64,000 bases of DNA. It comes from Myxococcus xanthus (GTDB lineage: Bacteria > Myxococcota > Myxococcia > Myxococcales > Myxococcaceae). Under the pieces are notes generated by a model. The model saw only the letters and a program-made list of their open reading frames with translations. It made no database searches and was not told the origin of the DNA. Location of the stretch: contig NZ_FNOH01000017.1 in NCBI RefSeq assembly GCF_900106535.1, forward strand, positions 140,317 to 204,316, in the 5' to 3' direction. Each line of letters begins with the position of its first letter. The stretch's first letter is position 1. This document shows, piece after piece, positions 1 through 11,352 of the stretch. The translations under genes and the position numbers were made by a program.

Positions 1-7
1 CAGACCC

Positions 8-71
8 GCAAAAAGCGAGGGCCGCGTCGCCCGGACGCCCCGTGGGGGGTGTTTCCGGCGCGCGCGGCCCT
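8..71 (-). terminator. Terminator of the rpsB-tsf operon
   Basis: On the minus strand, AGGGCCGCG (71-63) pairs perfectly with CGCGGCCCT (26-18), and a run of five T follows at 14-10. The loop is long (about 36 nt) and can fold further. A second GC hairpin at 93-114 (CGCGGCCCC/GGGGaCCGCG) lies directly behind the tsf stop codon. Together they form a convincing 3' end for the ribosomal operon. Confidence 0.6.
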
Positions 72-119
72 TGTCAGCCCTGCGTCCAGGCTCGCGGCCC
101 CGTGGGGACCGCGGAGGCC

Positions 120-773
120 TTACGCCTGGCCCAGCGTCTTGGCGACTTCGGCGGCGAGGTCGTCCTTCTTCTTCTCGATGCCCTCACCCAGCTCGTAGCG
201 GACGAAGCGGCGCACGGAGACCTTCTCGCCAATCTTCGCGGCGCGCTCGGAGATCATCTCGCCGACCTTCTTCTTGTCGTCCTTCACCCAGAGCTGGTCC
301 ACGAGGCACACGCCCTCGTAGTACTTCTCCATCTTCCCGACGAGGATCTTCTCCAGCATCGCCTCAGGCTTGCCCTGCTGCTTGAGGATCTCGCGCTGGA
401 TGTCCTTCTCCTTGTCCAGGTTGTCCGTGGGGACCTCCTCACGACGGACGAACTTGGGGCCGGCCGCGGCAATCTGCATGGCCACGTCCTTCACCAGCTC
501 CTGGAAGTCGGGGTTGCGAGCAACGAAGTCCGTCTCGCAGTTCACCTCGACGATGACGCCGATGCGGCCACTGTGAACGTAGGTGCCGATGATGCCTTCG
601 GAGGCAACGCGGCCTTCCTTGCCAGCGGCCTTGGCGATGCCCTTCTTGCGCAGCCACTCCTCGGCCTTGGCGAAGTCGCCACCCGACTCGGCGAGCGCCT
701 TCTTGCAGTCCATCATGCCCGCGTTGGTCCGCTCGCGGAGCTCCTTCACCATCTGGGCGCTAACTTCGGCCAT
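120..773 (-). CDS. tsf: Elongation factor Ts
   Basis: The product (217 aa) is the guanine-nucleotide exchange factor that recycles EF-Tu-GDP to EF-Tu-GTP in the cytoplasm. The N-terminal UBA-like module carries the family signature around residues 7-30 (VKELRERTNAGMMDCKKAL), followed by the EF-Ts core with EVNCETDFVARN near residue 75. It is shorter than E. coli EF-Ts (about 283 aa) because the C-terminal dimerisation part is reduced, which is common outside Enterobacteria. The ATG at 773 is preferred because AGGAGA lies just upstream and the protein then starts exactly where the family does. It lies 156 bp downstream of rpsB on the same strand, the classic rpsB-tsf order. A small hairpin (GGCGC-act-GCGCC, 801-813) sits in the gap and may tune the ratio of the two products. 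Confidence 0.97.
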   Translation of the reverse strand: MAEVSAQMVKELRERTNAGMMDCKKALAESGGDFAKAEEWLRKKGIAKAAGKEGRVASEGIIGTYVHSGRIGVIVEVNCETDFVARNPDFQELVKDVAMQIAAAGPKFVRREEVPTDNLDKEKDIQREILKQQGKPEAMLEKILVGKMEKYYEGVCLVDQLWVKDDKKKVGEMISERAAKIGEKVSVRRFVRYELGEGIEKKKDDLAAEVAKTLGQA

Positions 774-929
774 CGTCGTCTCCTGCCTCCGCCACTCCAA
801 GGCGCACTGCGCCGGGCGGAGCATTGTAAGTTCAAGGGGATACTGCGGCACCAGGGAAACAGAGGCGGCCGGGGAGCTGGCGAACTGATGCCACCCGGCC
901 GCTTCGGCACTGACGTGAGAAAGGGACGG

Positions 930-1904
930 CTACTCGGCCGCCGCCTCACCCTCGGGAGCGGCCTCGGCGGCCGGCTCGGCGGACGCGACAGGGGCCGCGC
1001 CCTTCATCTCAACGAGGGGGCCACGGCGGTCGCCGCCACGGTCACCACCCCGGTCGCGACGGTCGTCGCGGCGGTCACCGCGGCGCGGGCCACGGCGGTC
1101 ATCGCGGCGGTCGCCACGGTCGTCACGGCCCTCGCGCTCCTCCTGCTCGTCGCGCTCGGCGGCGCCCGAGGCGCGGTAACGCGCGGCGCCCTCGAGGCAG
1201 GCCTCGGCGATCTTGGAGGTGAACAGCTTGATGGAGCGGATGGCGTCGTCGTTGCCGGGGATGACGAAGTCGATGCCGTCCGGATCGCAGTTGGTGTCCA
1301 CCAGGCCGATGACCGGGATGCCCAGGCGGCCCGCCTCGTGGATGGCGATGTGCTCCTTCTTCGGGTCGATGACGAAGACGCAGCGGGGCAGCTTCGACAT
1401 CTCCTTCACGCCACCCAGGTTCTTCTCCAGCTTCTCGCGCTCACGCTCGAGCTGGGCGACTTCCTTCTTGGGAAGGCGCTCGAAGGTGCCGTCCTCGGCC
1501 ATCTTCTCCAGCGTCTTCAGGCGGTCGATGCCCTGCTTGATGGTCTTGAAGTTGGTCAGCGTGCCACCCAGCCAGCGGCTGGTGACGAAGAACTGACCGG
1601 CGCGCGAGGCCTCCTCGCGGACCACGTCCTGCGCCTGCTTCTTGGTGCCGACGAAGAGCACCGAGCCACCGCGCGCGGTGATGTCCGCCACGAAGCGGAA
1701 CGCCGAGCGGGCCATCACGACCGTCTTCTGCAGGTCGATGATGTAGATGCCGTTGCGCGCGCCGAAGATGAACGGCTTCATCTTCGGGTTCCAGCGCTTC
1801 GTCTGGTGGCCGAAGTGAACACCGGCCTCCAGGAGCTGCCTCATCGTGATGCCACCGGCGGCGGCCATCGCCTGCTGCTGCGTCTGCGTGTCCTGCGTTT
1901 CCAT
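930..1904 (-). CDS. rpsB: 30S ribosomal protein S2 with a charged C-terminal tail
   Basis: S2 (324 aa) binds the head of the 30S subunit and is needed for S1 docking. The core is typical: ITMRQLLEAGVHFGHQTKRW near residue 20, FVGTKKQAQD, RWLGGTLTNFKTI and IPVIGLVDTNCDPD. Bacterial S2 is usually 230-260 aa; here the fold ends near residue 245 and a tail of about 75 residues follows. The tail is rich in Asp, Arg and Gly (repeats such as GDRRDDRRG) and ends in an Ala/Glu-rich segment. Such tails are often disordered and RNA-binding, but the role here is unknown. The ATG at 1904 has GGAGAG upstream and gives the expected S2 N-terminus after a short METQDTQ leader. It is transcribed with tsf and lies downstream of secA behind a likely terminator. 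Confidence 0.96.
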   Translation of the reverse strand: METQDTQTQQQAMAAAGGITMRQLLEAGVHFGHQTKRWNPKMKPFIFGARNGIYIIDLQKTVVMARSAFRFVADITARGGSVLFVGTKKQAQDVVREEASRAGQFFVTSRWLGGTLTNFKTIKQGIDRLKTLEKMAEDGTFERLPKKEVAQLEREREKLEKNLGGVKEMSKLPRCVFVIDPKKEHIAIHEAGRLGIPVIGLVDTNCDPDGIDFVIPGNDDAIRSIKLFTSKIAEACLEGAARYRASGAAERDEQEEREGRDDRGDRRDDRRGPRRGDRRDDRRDRGGDRGGDRRGPLVEMKGAAPVASAEPAAEAAPEGEAAAE

Positions 1905-2286
1905 GTCGTCTCTCCGGTTGTTCCGCCACGCCCGAGCAAACCTTCCGGCCGAAACGACCGCGGAGGAGCTCCTCTCCGAGGAGAGGCCCTCACCCACGGA
2001 AGCACCGGCGACCGGCACGGACGTGTGTGTAGTGGGTACTGCCTGGGGTCGACTGCCCCCCGACCCCATACCGTGGGGCGGGGCGTCCTTAACAGAACCC
2101 CTCCGGGCCGCGCAAGCTTCGCCGCACCGCCCGTCCGGGCAGGGACGGCACATGCCGCTCCCCCGCCCTCCTATCGTCCCAGCGAGGCCCCTTCGCCCCG
2201 CCAAGACAGCACCGGCGCGGTGCCCCCCCAGAGGGTTGGCGCCGCGCCGGCGTCTTCCACGATGAGCCTGTCAGTCAGCCCGCGTC
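1905..2286 (-). other. secA-rpsB intergenic region
   Basis: This 382-bp gap holds the hairpin at 2210-2252 that probably ends secA. It must also contain the promoter and untranslated leader of rpsB-tsf. I see no clear -35/-10 pair and no convincing open frame. Ribosomal leaders are often autoregulated, so the roughly 300 nt next to rpsB are a reasonable place for a feedback structure, but I cannot define one by eye. Confidence 0.5.
2210..2252 (-). terminator. Probable secA terminator hairpin
   Basis: The arms CACCGGCGCGGTGCC (2210-2224) and GGCGCCGCGCCGGCG (2238-2252) are complementary over 15 positions, counting two G-U type pairs. The hairpin starts 35 nt after the secA stop codon on the minus strand. 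No T-run follows, so it may be an intrinsic terminator of the GC-rich type or only a stabilising 3' structure. Confidence 0.5.
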
Positions 2287-5109
<2,823 letters not shown>

Positions 5110-5279
5110 TCGGTCGGCTCTCTCGCCGGAGAATCCTCGAAGGACGGCGGCGAGTGAAGGGAAATCCCTGGAGGTGTAAGGGAGAAACGTATGGAAACCA
5201 CGTGCGTCCGCCGAAACTTCCACTCGGCAGGCCGCCCACCACGCAGCGGCTCAGAGTAAAGCGGAACCCAGCCCACGCA

Positions 5280-6482
5280 ATGTCCCCCACACGAAATCAA
5301 CGCCGAGGCCCCTCCCGGCCTTCACGACGACCTCCCTCTCGCCATCCGGGCCGCCCCGGAGCGCAGCCTAACCGCCAGGGCCCTGCCCCCGGGGGCAAGC
5401 CCCCTGCACACACCGCGCCGCCCGCCCCCAGGGTCCCTCCCCGGGCCAAGGTCCCCGCCATGCCGGCCCGGACGCTGGCCGCCCGGCCTGGCCGCTGGCT
5501 GTGGACCTGCCGCGCGGGTTTCGAGGCCCACCTCTTCGAGGAACTGGAATGGGCCGGCGCCGAGCCCCGTCTGCTGGGCGAAGCCCTGGTGGAGAGTGAC
5601 GCCGTCTCCGGCCCTCCGCCCGCCTTCGCCCGCGCAGGCTATCAGGTCGCTGCCACCCTGACAGCCACGAATCCCGAAGCCATCGCCGACGCGGCGGCCC
5701 GTGCCGTGCTGGCGCTTCCCGGGCGGACGCCCTGGGCGGTGCAGGCCTTCACGCCCGACACCCCGCGTGGCAACGCCCTGGCCCCTGTTGCGGAAGCCCT
5801 GGAATCCGCCGTGTCCGCCAGGCTGCCGGCAGAACGCCGCATCGAGGACGCCCAGCGGGCACGCGAGGCGGGGGCGCTGCTGGTGTCCCTGTGTGTGGCG
5901 CCGGATGAAGTGACGGTGGTGGGCGCGGTGCACGCGCGCGAGGCCGTGTCCCTGGCGGCGGGCGGACGCAGGCGCATGCGGCGGGCTGGAGACGCGCCGT
6001 CGCGCGCGGCCATGAAGCTGGAGGAGGCCCTGGACGGACTGGCCTTCGAGCCTGGGCGCGGCGATGTGTGCGTGGACCTGGGCGCGGCGCCGGGCGGCTG
6101 GACGCAGCGGTTGGTGAGCCGCGGCGCGAAGGTGGTGGCGGTGGACCCGGCCCGGCTGATGCCGGAGCTGACCGGGAACCCGCGCGTGAAGCACGTCCAG
6201 GAGAGCGCCTTCGCCTATGCGCCCGACGAGCCGGCGGACTGGCTCTTCTGCGACATGGCGTGGCGCCCCCTGGAAGTGGCGCAGTTGCTGGCCAAATGGG
6301 GCCGCCGCGGTTGGGCGCAGCACCTGGTGGCCAACATCAAGCTGCCCATGAAGGACAAGAACCCCATCCTGCTGCGGGTGCGCCACACGCTCGGCCAGGA
6401 GGGCGGCTGGGAGGGGCTCACCGTCCGCCAGCTCTACCATGACCGGGATGAGGTCACCGTCACCGCGCACAAGATGAAGTGA
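5280..6482 (+). CDS. rlmM: 23S rRNA 2'-O-ribose methyltransferase (RlmM-like)
   Basis: The protein (400 aa from this start) resembles RlmM, which methylates C2498 of 23S rRNA with SAM. The N-terminal part (WLWTCRAGFEAHLFEELEWAG) matches the THUMP-like start of RlmM. The C-terminal Rossmann domain has the SAM motif VDLGAAPGGWTQ and the K-D-K-E tetrad of FtsJ-type enzymes: K in SRAAMKLEEA, D in FCDMAW, K in VANIKLPMK and E in RDEVTVTAHK. The first 60 residues from the ATG at 5280 are Arg/Pro-rich and low complexity. An internal ATG at 5460, with AAGG eight bases upstream, would give a 340-aa protein beginning just before the conserved region and may be the true start. It is convergent with nothing and is followed 42 bp later by the GGDEF-like gene. 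Confidence 0.8.
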   Translation: MSPTRNQRRGPSRPSRRPPSRHPGRPGAQPNRQGPAPGGKPPAHTAPPAPRVPPRAKVPAMPARTLAARPGRWLWTCRAGFEAHLFEELEWAGAEPRLLGEALVESDAVSGPPPAFARAGYQVAATLTATNPEAIADAAARAVLALPGRTPWAVQAFTPDTPRGNALAPVAEALESAVSARLPAERRIEDAQRAREAGALLVSLCVAPDEVTVVGAVHAREAVSLAAGGRRRMRRAGDAPSRAAMKLEEALDGLAFEPGRGDVCVDLGAAPGGWTQRLVSRGAKVVAVDPARLMPELTGNPRVKHVQESAFAYAPDEPADWLFCDMAWRPLEVAQLLAKWGRRGWAQHLVANIKLPMKDKNPILLRVRHTLGQEGGWEGLTVRQLYHDRDEVTVTAHKMK

Positions 6483-6524
6483 GCCCCTGCGCATTGGCGA
6501 TGGACGCGCTACACAAGGAGCGCA

Positions 6525-7229
6525 ATGCCCTACCCACTCGACGACGCCACGGCCACCGCCCTCATCGCCCTCCATCCCTGGGTGCTCACCCGCAGCCCCC
6601 AGGCCCCGGTGCAGGCCGCCGTGGAGGTGCTCGTCCAGGCGGAGCAGGCCCGGCGTGGCCAGCCGGACGCGAAAACGGGCGCACTCCAGGTGCCTGCACT
6701 CACCCAGGGCAACCTCCTCAAGGAGGAGTACGACTTGTCCACCCACGGCCATCATGACGGGTGGCGCGTGGGCGCCGTCATCGCGGACGTGCAGGGGATG
6801 ATCAACGTCAACGCCCGCTTCGGCTTCCCCACCGGGGACGCGGTGCTGCGCGCCACCGTGGAGTCCCTCTCCGCTCAGTACCCCGGCGCGAAGGTGGTGC
6901 GCATCCACGCGGACGCTTTCGCCGCCCTGCTCGTGCCGACGTCGCAGCTCACGGTGGAGGAGCACCTCGCCGCGCCGACGCGCGAACGGTTGGCGCAGGG
7001 CGTGCGCCCTGTGCTGCCCCCGGGAACGCCCGACGCGGACGTGCCCTCATGGACGGTGAGCCTGCTGGAGTTGACGGTGGACGCGCCCTCGCACTGGCAG
7101 GTGCTGGGGCCGCTGCTGTGGGCGGAGCTGGAGCGCACCCACGTCATGGAGCGCACCGGCCGCGCGCAGGGGCTTCAGCGCAGGCGCATCCGGCTGGATG
7201 GCTCCATTCCCGGCCCCGCGACGCTCTGA
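6525..7229 (+). CDS. Degenerate GGDEF-domain protein
   Basis: This 234-aa protein shows the GGDEF fold pattern without its catalytic signature. Residues 82-135 read like a diguanylate cyclase core (GAVIADVQGMINVNARFG, then PTGDAVLRATVESL), and the strand that normally carries R-x-GGDEF reads VRIHADAFAALL (about 125-136). The loop GGDEF is thus replaced by HADAF. The metal-binding Asp in the first strand (D88) is retained, but the inhibitory RxxD site is not seen. Family knowledge says such proteins cannot make c-di-GMP and may act as GTP or nucleotide sensors or as scaffolds. There is no signal peptide and no receiver domain; the first 60 residues are unassigned. The downstream neighbour is convergent. 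The fold assignment is an inference from motif spacing. Confidence 0.6.
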   Translation: MPYPLDDATATALIALHPWVLTRSPQAPVQAAVEVLVQAEQARRGQPDAKTGALQVPALTQGNLLKEEYDLSTHGHHDGWRVGAVIADVQGMINVNARFGFPTGDAVLRATVESLSAQYPGAKVVRIHADAFAALLVPTSQLTVEEHLAAPTRERLAQGVRPVLPPGTPDADVPSWTVSLLELTVDAPSHWQVLGPLLWAELERTHVMERTGRAQGLQRRRIRLDGSIPGPATL

Positions 7230-7289
7230 GCGCGCACGGTCGCGACTGAGCGCCAAGCCATTCTGGCCATCCTCGCTGGGTGGCCACTG

Positions 7290-7463
7290 CACCCGCTCCC
7301 GGAGCCTCAAGGGGACTCACGGGGGAGCGTTCCTTGCGTCCGGCGAAAGGGGCCTCAATACCGAGGCGTCATCCACCCGCTCCCGGAGCCCTTCGGGCTT
7401 CCACGGGAGCGCGCTCCTTCCGTCCGCAGCGAGGCGCCTCGACGAACCACCGAGACGCCATCC
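7290..7463. repeat. Two-copy tandem repeat with hairpins between convergent genes
   Basis: Two imperfect copies of an about 84-90 bp unit begin with the same 17-mer at 7290 and 7374 (CACCCGCTCCCGGAGCC). Both continue with similar blocks (GGGAGCG, TCCTT-CGTCCG, GAGGCG). In each copy CGCTCCC pairs with a later GGGAGCG; in copy 2 an inner AGCCC-TTC-GGGCT hairpin adds to the stem. It lies between the 3' ends of two convergent genes, so it could serve as a bidirectional terminator. Confidence 0.6.
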
Positions 7464-7474
7464 CTCCGCGCCGG

Positions 7475-8392
7475 CTACTCCTCGAGGATGAACTTGCGGG
7501 GATTCTGCCCGATGCCGTTGACGCGGACCTCGTAGTGGAGGTGCGGACCCGTGGAGCGGCCGGTGTTGCCGACGGCGGCGATGTGCATGCCGCGCTTCAC
7601 CTTGTCGCCGGCCTTCACCAGCATCTTCGACAGGTGGCCGTAGCGCGTCTTGATGCCGTAGCCATGGTCGATGACGAGCACGTTGCCGTAGCCGCCCTCC
7701 AGGCCCGCGAACACCACTGTGCCGTCCGACGGCGCGAAGACTTCCTTGCCGTGCGGCGCCGCGATGTCCATGCCGCCGTGCATGACGCGGTCCGCGGTGT
7801 ACGGGTCCAGGCGCGAACCGAAATCACTCGTCACCCAGCCGCGCGCGGGCCAGATGGACGGAGTGGAGGCCAGCAGCGACTTCTGGTCCTGGAAGTAGGC
7901 CTGCAACTCCTGGAGGCTCTGCTCCTGGCGGGTGGCCTCCGCGCTCAACCGGTCCAGCCGGCCCATCAGCGCCTTGGGCGTCTCCGTGGAGGTCAGCTGC
8001 GTGAATTGCGTGTCCGTGGCAGGCGCGGACGTGCCCGCCTCGGGCTCCGTCGGCCCCATGGCCAGGTTGCGCTGAGGATCGGACAGCAGCGTCACCGCGC
8101 GCAGCTTCTGGTCGAAGCGCTCCACCCGGTCCAACGTGGAGCCGATGTGCTCGATGCGCTCACGCACCGACTTGAGCTGCGAGCGCAGCGTCAGGTTCTC
8201 TTCGCGAAGGATGCGGTTCTCGGAGGCGTCCGCGGCCACCTGGAAGTAGTGCACGCTCGCACCCACGCCCAGTCCCACCACGAGCATCAGTCCCATCCCC
8301 ACCTGAGTGAGAAAGGACCGCTGGATGGTGTACCGCTTGACCGGAGCGTCATGGTCCGGAATCACCATCAGTGTGAAGGACTTTTTCGCCAC
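7475..8392 (-). CDS. M23 family peptidoglycan endopeptidase, membrane-anchored
   Basis: This 305-aa protein should cleave peptide cross-links of peptidoglycan in the periplasm. Residues 1-27 are cytoplasmic, about 28-48 form one membrane segment, and about 58-95 look like a coiled coil, followed by an Ala/Thr-rich linker and a second helical stretch. The C-terminal LytM/M23 domain has the zinc ligands in HGGMD (about 209-213) and HLHYEV (about 285-290), plus the usual GNVLVIDHGYGIKTRYGHL strand. All metal ligands are present, so an active enzyme is likely rather than an EnvC/NlpD-type activator. The architecture (TM, coiled coil, LytM) resembles MepM and the DipM/EnvC group. It is preceded by a 219-bp gap that separates it from the PP2C gene. 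Confidence 0.88.
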   Translation of the reverse strand: MAKKSFTLMVIPDHDAPVKRYTIQRSFLTQVGMGLMLVVGLGVGASVHYFQVAADASENRILREENLTLRSQLKSVRERIEHIGSTLDRVERFDQKLRAVTLLSDPQRNLAMGPTEPEAGTSAPATDTQFTQLTSTETPKALMGRLDRLSAEATRQEQSLQELQAYFQDQKSLLASTPSIWPARGWVTSDFGSRLDPYTADRVMHGGMDIAAPHGKEVFAPSDGTVVFAGLEGGYGNVLVIDHGYGIKTRYGHLSKMLVKAGDKVKRGMHIAAVGNTGRSTGPHLHYEVRVNGIGQNPRKFILEE

Positions 8393-8530
8393 GGGACAGC
8401 TCCCCTGCTTGCGTGGGACTACTGGCGCAGCAAGCTAAGTCGCTTGCTCTCGCGCAACACCTCCCCCCGCCGCCTACCCCTCCCGCTTCGTCGCCCACCG
8501 GCATTTCGACTCGGCTGGAAACGTTGGGGC

Positions 8531-8559
8531 AGCTACCACTCACATTCGAAGAGTGTCAA
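8531..8559 (-). promoter_or_regulatory. Possible sigma-70 promoter of the M23 peptidase gene
   Basis: On the minus strand a perfect TTGACA (8559-8554) is followed after 17 bp by GTAGCT (8536-8531), a poor -10. It lies about 140 bp upstream of the start codon at 8392. The -35 is strong but the -10 is weak, so this is only a candidate. Confidence 0.3.
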
Positions 8560-8611
8560 GGTCAACAGACCCGCAGGGAGGTCTGCAGGCCACGTGCAGA
8601 CTCTGGGTGTG

Positions 8612-9409
8612 TCAGGCTTCCACTCGCACGACGATGACGGTGATGTTATCGTCACCACCACGTTCGTTCGCGAAGTCGATGAGACGCTTGGGGACCTCTT
8701 CGAAGGTCCGCGCCTTCACCACGGTTTCGTGGATCTCCCGGTCCTCCATCATGTTCGCGAGGCCGTCCGAACAGAGGAGAAAGACGTCGCCGGGCTCTGA
8801 CACCAGCCCCATGACGTCCACCTGCACCTCCTCCTCGAAGCCGACGGAGCGGGTGATGATGTTCTTGTAGCGGGAGTGCTTCGCCTCTTCCGGGGTAATC
8901 ATCCCCGCTTTGATCTGCTCGTTGACCAGCGAGTGGTCCTCGGAGATCTGCTGGATGAGGTCACCGCGGATGAGGTATGCGCGGCTGTCACCCACATGGG
9001 CGAAGAAGGCGTGCTCGTCGCGCACCACCAGGGAGATGACGGTGGTGCCCATGCCGGACAGCCGCGCATCTTCCTGCGCGGCCGTGAAGATGGCCAGACA
9101 GGCCCGCTCCACGGCGGTGCGCAGCGCCTCCGGAATCGGAGAGTCCTGGAGATTCGGGACGGAAAGGAAGGGGTTGTCCTTGCCTTCCCGCGCCCGGCGC
9201 ATCTCTTTGTCGATGGTCTCCACCGCGATGCGGGACGCAGTGCCGCCACCCGCATGGCCGCCCATTCCGTCGGCCACGACGTAGAGCTGGAGCTCATCAT
9301 CAATGAGGAAGCTGTCCTCGTTGTGATTACGTTTGCGCCCGACATCCGTCAGGCCGGCGGAAATTATCTTCAAGCGGGAGGCCGCGGTCTGCCCTGCGGT
9401 GCTGGACAC
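8612..9409 (-). CDS. PP2C-type serine/threonine protein phosphatase
   Basis: A cytosolic metal-dependent phosphatase of about 265 aa that would counter the abundant Ser/Thr kinases of myxobacteria. The PP2C motifs are all present: TDVGRKRNHNEDSF, YVVADGMGGHAGG, GMGTTVISL, HVGDSRAYLIR, DHSLVNEQ, ITRSVGF, FLLCSDGL and the terminal DDNITVIVV. The metal-binding Asp residues in NED, ADGMGG, SDGL and DDN are intact. The start is uncertain: no ATG lies close to the fold. I use the GTG at 9409, though its upstream sequence is a poor ribosome site; the TTG nine codons before the conserved TDVGRKRNHNED (LKIISAGL) or the GTG at 9592 are alternatives. It sits 61 bp downstream of recN on the same strand and may be co-transcribed. 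Confidence 0.9.
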   Translation of the reverse strand: MSSTAGQTAASRLKIISAGLTDVGRKRNHNEDSFLIDDELQLYVVADGMGGHAGGGTASRIAVETIDKEMRRAREGKDNPFLSVPNLQDSPIPEALRTAVERACLAIFTAAQEDARLSGMGTTVISLVVRDEHAFFAHVGDSRAYLIRGDLIQQISEDHSLVNEQIKAGMITPEEAKHSRYKNIITRSVGFEEEVQVDVMGLVSEPGDVFLLCSDGLANMMEDREIHETVVKARTFEEVPKRLIDFANERGGDDNITVIVVRVEA

Positions 9410-9470
9410 ACCCGGGATGCTATGTGAGGCCCAAGGACGGGGCAAGGACACGGATGCAATCTGGCGCACT

Positions 9471-11207
9471 TCACGCGGTGCGTCGGAGCCGACCCCGGGG
9501 GGCCCCCTCCGGTCCAGACTCCCTGCGGGCCCGAGTCCCCAGCGCCCTGTTGGCAGAACGCACCAGGGCCTCCGCTGCTCCCAGGGCCTCACGCGTCACC
9601 TCGACGCCCGACATCATCCGCGCCAGCTCCCGGGTCCGTTCTGCCCCTGCATCCAGTACCACCACCTCCGAGACAGTGCGCTCGCCCTTGAGGCCCTTGC
9701 GGATGAGCAGGTGGGCATCCGCATAGGCGGCCACCTGCGGCAGGTGGGTGATGCAGAGCACCTGACGGTGGCTGCTCACGTCCTTGATCATCCGCCCCAC
9801 CACGTCCGCGATGGCGCCGCTGACGCCCGCGTCCGCTTCGTCCAGGATGTAGCACCCGCCCCCGTCACTGTCAGCCAGGGCCTTCTTGAGTGCCAGCAGC
9901 AGCCGGCTCGCCTCACCGCCAGAAGCCACCTTCGCCAGCGCTCGCGGCGGCTCGCCAGGGTTCGCGCTGAAGAAGAACTCCACGTCATCCATGCCGTCCG
10001 GGCGCAGCGAATCCGATGGTGTCACCCGCACCTCGAAGGCCGCCTTGCCCATGGCCAGTTGCCCCAGGCCCTCGCGCACCTGCGCGGCGAACGTCACCGC
10101 ACTGGCCGCACGCGCCCGTGTCAGTGCCGCAGCGGCCTTCCGGGCCCGCTCCTCCACCTTGCGGCGGTCGGCGGCCAGCTCTTCCAGGATTTCCTTCCGG
10201 TTCTCCAGCGTGCCCAGCTCCACCTCGATTTCGCCCCGCTTCTTCAGCAGGCCCTCCAGGTGCGTGCCGTGCTTACGGCACAGACGCTTGAGCGCGTCCA
10301 GCCGCTCCTCCACGTCCGCCAGCCGCGAAGGGTCCGACTCCAGCCCCTCCACGTACCGGTTGAGCCGCCGCTGCGCCTCCTCCAGCTCCGACAGCGCGGT
10401 GCTCAGCGCCTGCGCCACCGGCGCCAGCGTGGCGTCACACTTCACCGATTCGTGCACCAGCCCCAGCGCGCGGCCCACCGTCTCCACAGCGGACTGCTCC
10501 TCGCCGGACACCAGCAGCTCCGCTTCCGAGGCGTGGCGCTTGAGCTTCTCCGCGCCGCCCAGCCGCTTGCGCTCCGCGTCCAGCCGCGCGTCCTCGTCGG
10601 CCTCCGGGTCCAGGCGCGTGATTTCATCGAGCTGGAAGCGAAGGAACTCGGCGCGCTCGCGCACCTTCGCCTCGTCTCCGCCCAGCGCCTCCATGCGCGC
10701 GTCCATCTCGCGCAGGCCGGTGTACTCCCGGAAGAAGGCCGCGAGCACATCCTCCAGGTTGCCGTACCGGTCGAGCAGCACCCGGTGCAGCCCCGAATCA
10801 AAGAGGCTGACGTGCTCGTGCTGGCCGGCGATGTCCACCGCCCCACGCGTGAGCTTGCCCAGCACGCCCACTGTCACCAGCGAGCCGTTGACGTAGGCCT
10901 TGCCGCGCCCGGTGCGTCCCAGCACCCGGCGCACCAGCACCTCTTCCCCCAGGTCCGGCAAGCCCAGCTCCTCCAGCCGGGTCTCCAACGCGGGAGTCCG
11001 CGCGAAGACGCCCTCCACGGACGCCTCCTCACAACCGGCGCGAATGACATCCGCGTCGGCGCGCCCCCCGAGCAAAAGGCCCAGTGCATCCACGAGGATG
11101 GACTTGCCCGCACCTGTCTCACCCGTGAGGACGGTGAGGCCGGCTCCGAACGCCACCTCCACCTCCTCGATCACCGCCACGTTCGAAATCCGCAGACCCA
11201 GCAGCAC
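9471..11207 (-). CDS. recN: DNA repair protein RecN
   Basis: RecN (578 aa) is an SMC-like ATPase that holds broken DNA ends together during recombinational repair. Walker A is TGETGAGKS at residues 28-36, near the N-terminus. A long coiled-coil region (about 160-380) is interrupted by a short hinge. The C-terminal half carries the ABC signature KVASGGEASRLLLALK, Walker B (CYILDEADAGVSG) and the H-loop THLPQVAAYAD. The length matches the family (550-580). The ATG at 11207 opens directly with the conserved MLLGLRISNVAVIEE. In E. coli recN is SOS-regulated; I see no obvious LexA box here. Confidence 0.96.
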   Translation of the reverse strand: MLLGLRISNVAVIEEVEVAFGAGLTVLTGETGAGKSILVDALGLLLGGRADADVIRAGCEEASVEGVFARTPALETRLEELGLPDLGEEVLVRRVLGRTGRGKAYVNGSLVTVGVLGKLTRGAVDIAGQHEHVSLFDSGLHRVLLDRYGNLEDVLAAFFREYTGLREMDARMEALGGDEAKVRERAEFLRFQLDEITRLDPEADEDARLDAERKRLGGAEKLKRHASEAELLVSGEEQSAVETVGRALGLVHESVKCDATLAPVAQALSTALSELEEAQRRLNRYVEGLESDPSRLADVEERLDALKRLCRKHGTHLEGLLKKRGEIEVELGTLENRKEILEELAADRRKVEERARKAAAALTRARAASAVTFAAQVREGLGQLAMGKAAFEVRVTPSDSLRPDGMDDVEFFFSANPGEPPRALAKVASGGEASRLLLALKKALADSDGGGCYILDEADAGVSGAIADVVGRMIKDVSSHRQVLCITHLPQVAAYADAHLLIRKGLKGERTVSEVVVLDAGAERTRELARMMSGVEVTREALGAAEALVRSANRALGTRARRESGPEGAPRGRLRRTA

Positions 11208-11352
11208 GCGCGCCCTCCAATGTCCGTACGACGGCTCTGGTACCTGAACACCCTAGCAGGTCCGACTGACACTGCACAGGCGTTCGGGTTGAGCGCACGG
11301 ATGGCGGGCGGGAGGGGAAGGGGCCTCGTTGGGGCCCCAACCTTGCAAGTCC

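Noticed and set aside
7290..7463. CRISPR-like repeat
   Set aside because: Only two imperfect units without constant spacers; it fits a tandem hairpin repeat better. No CRISPR array or cas gene was seen anywhere in the window.
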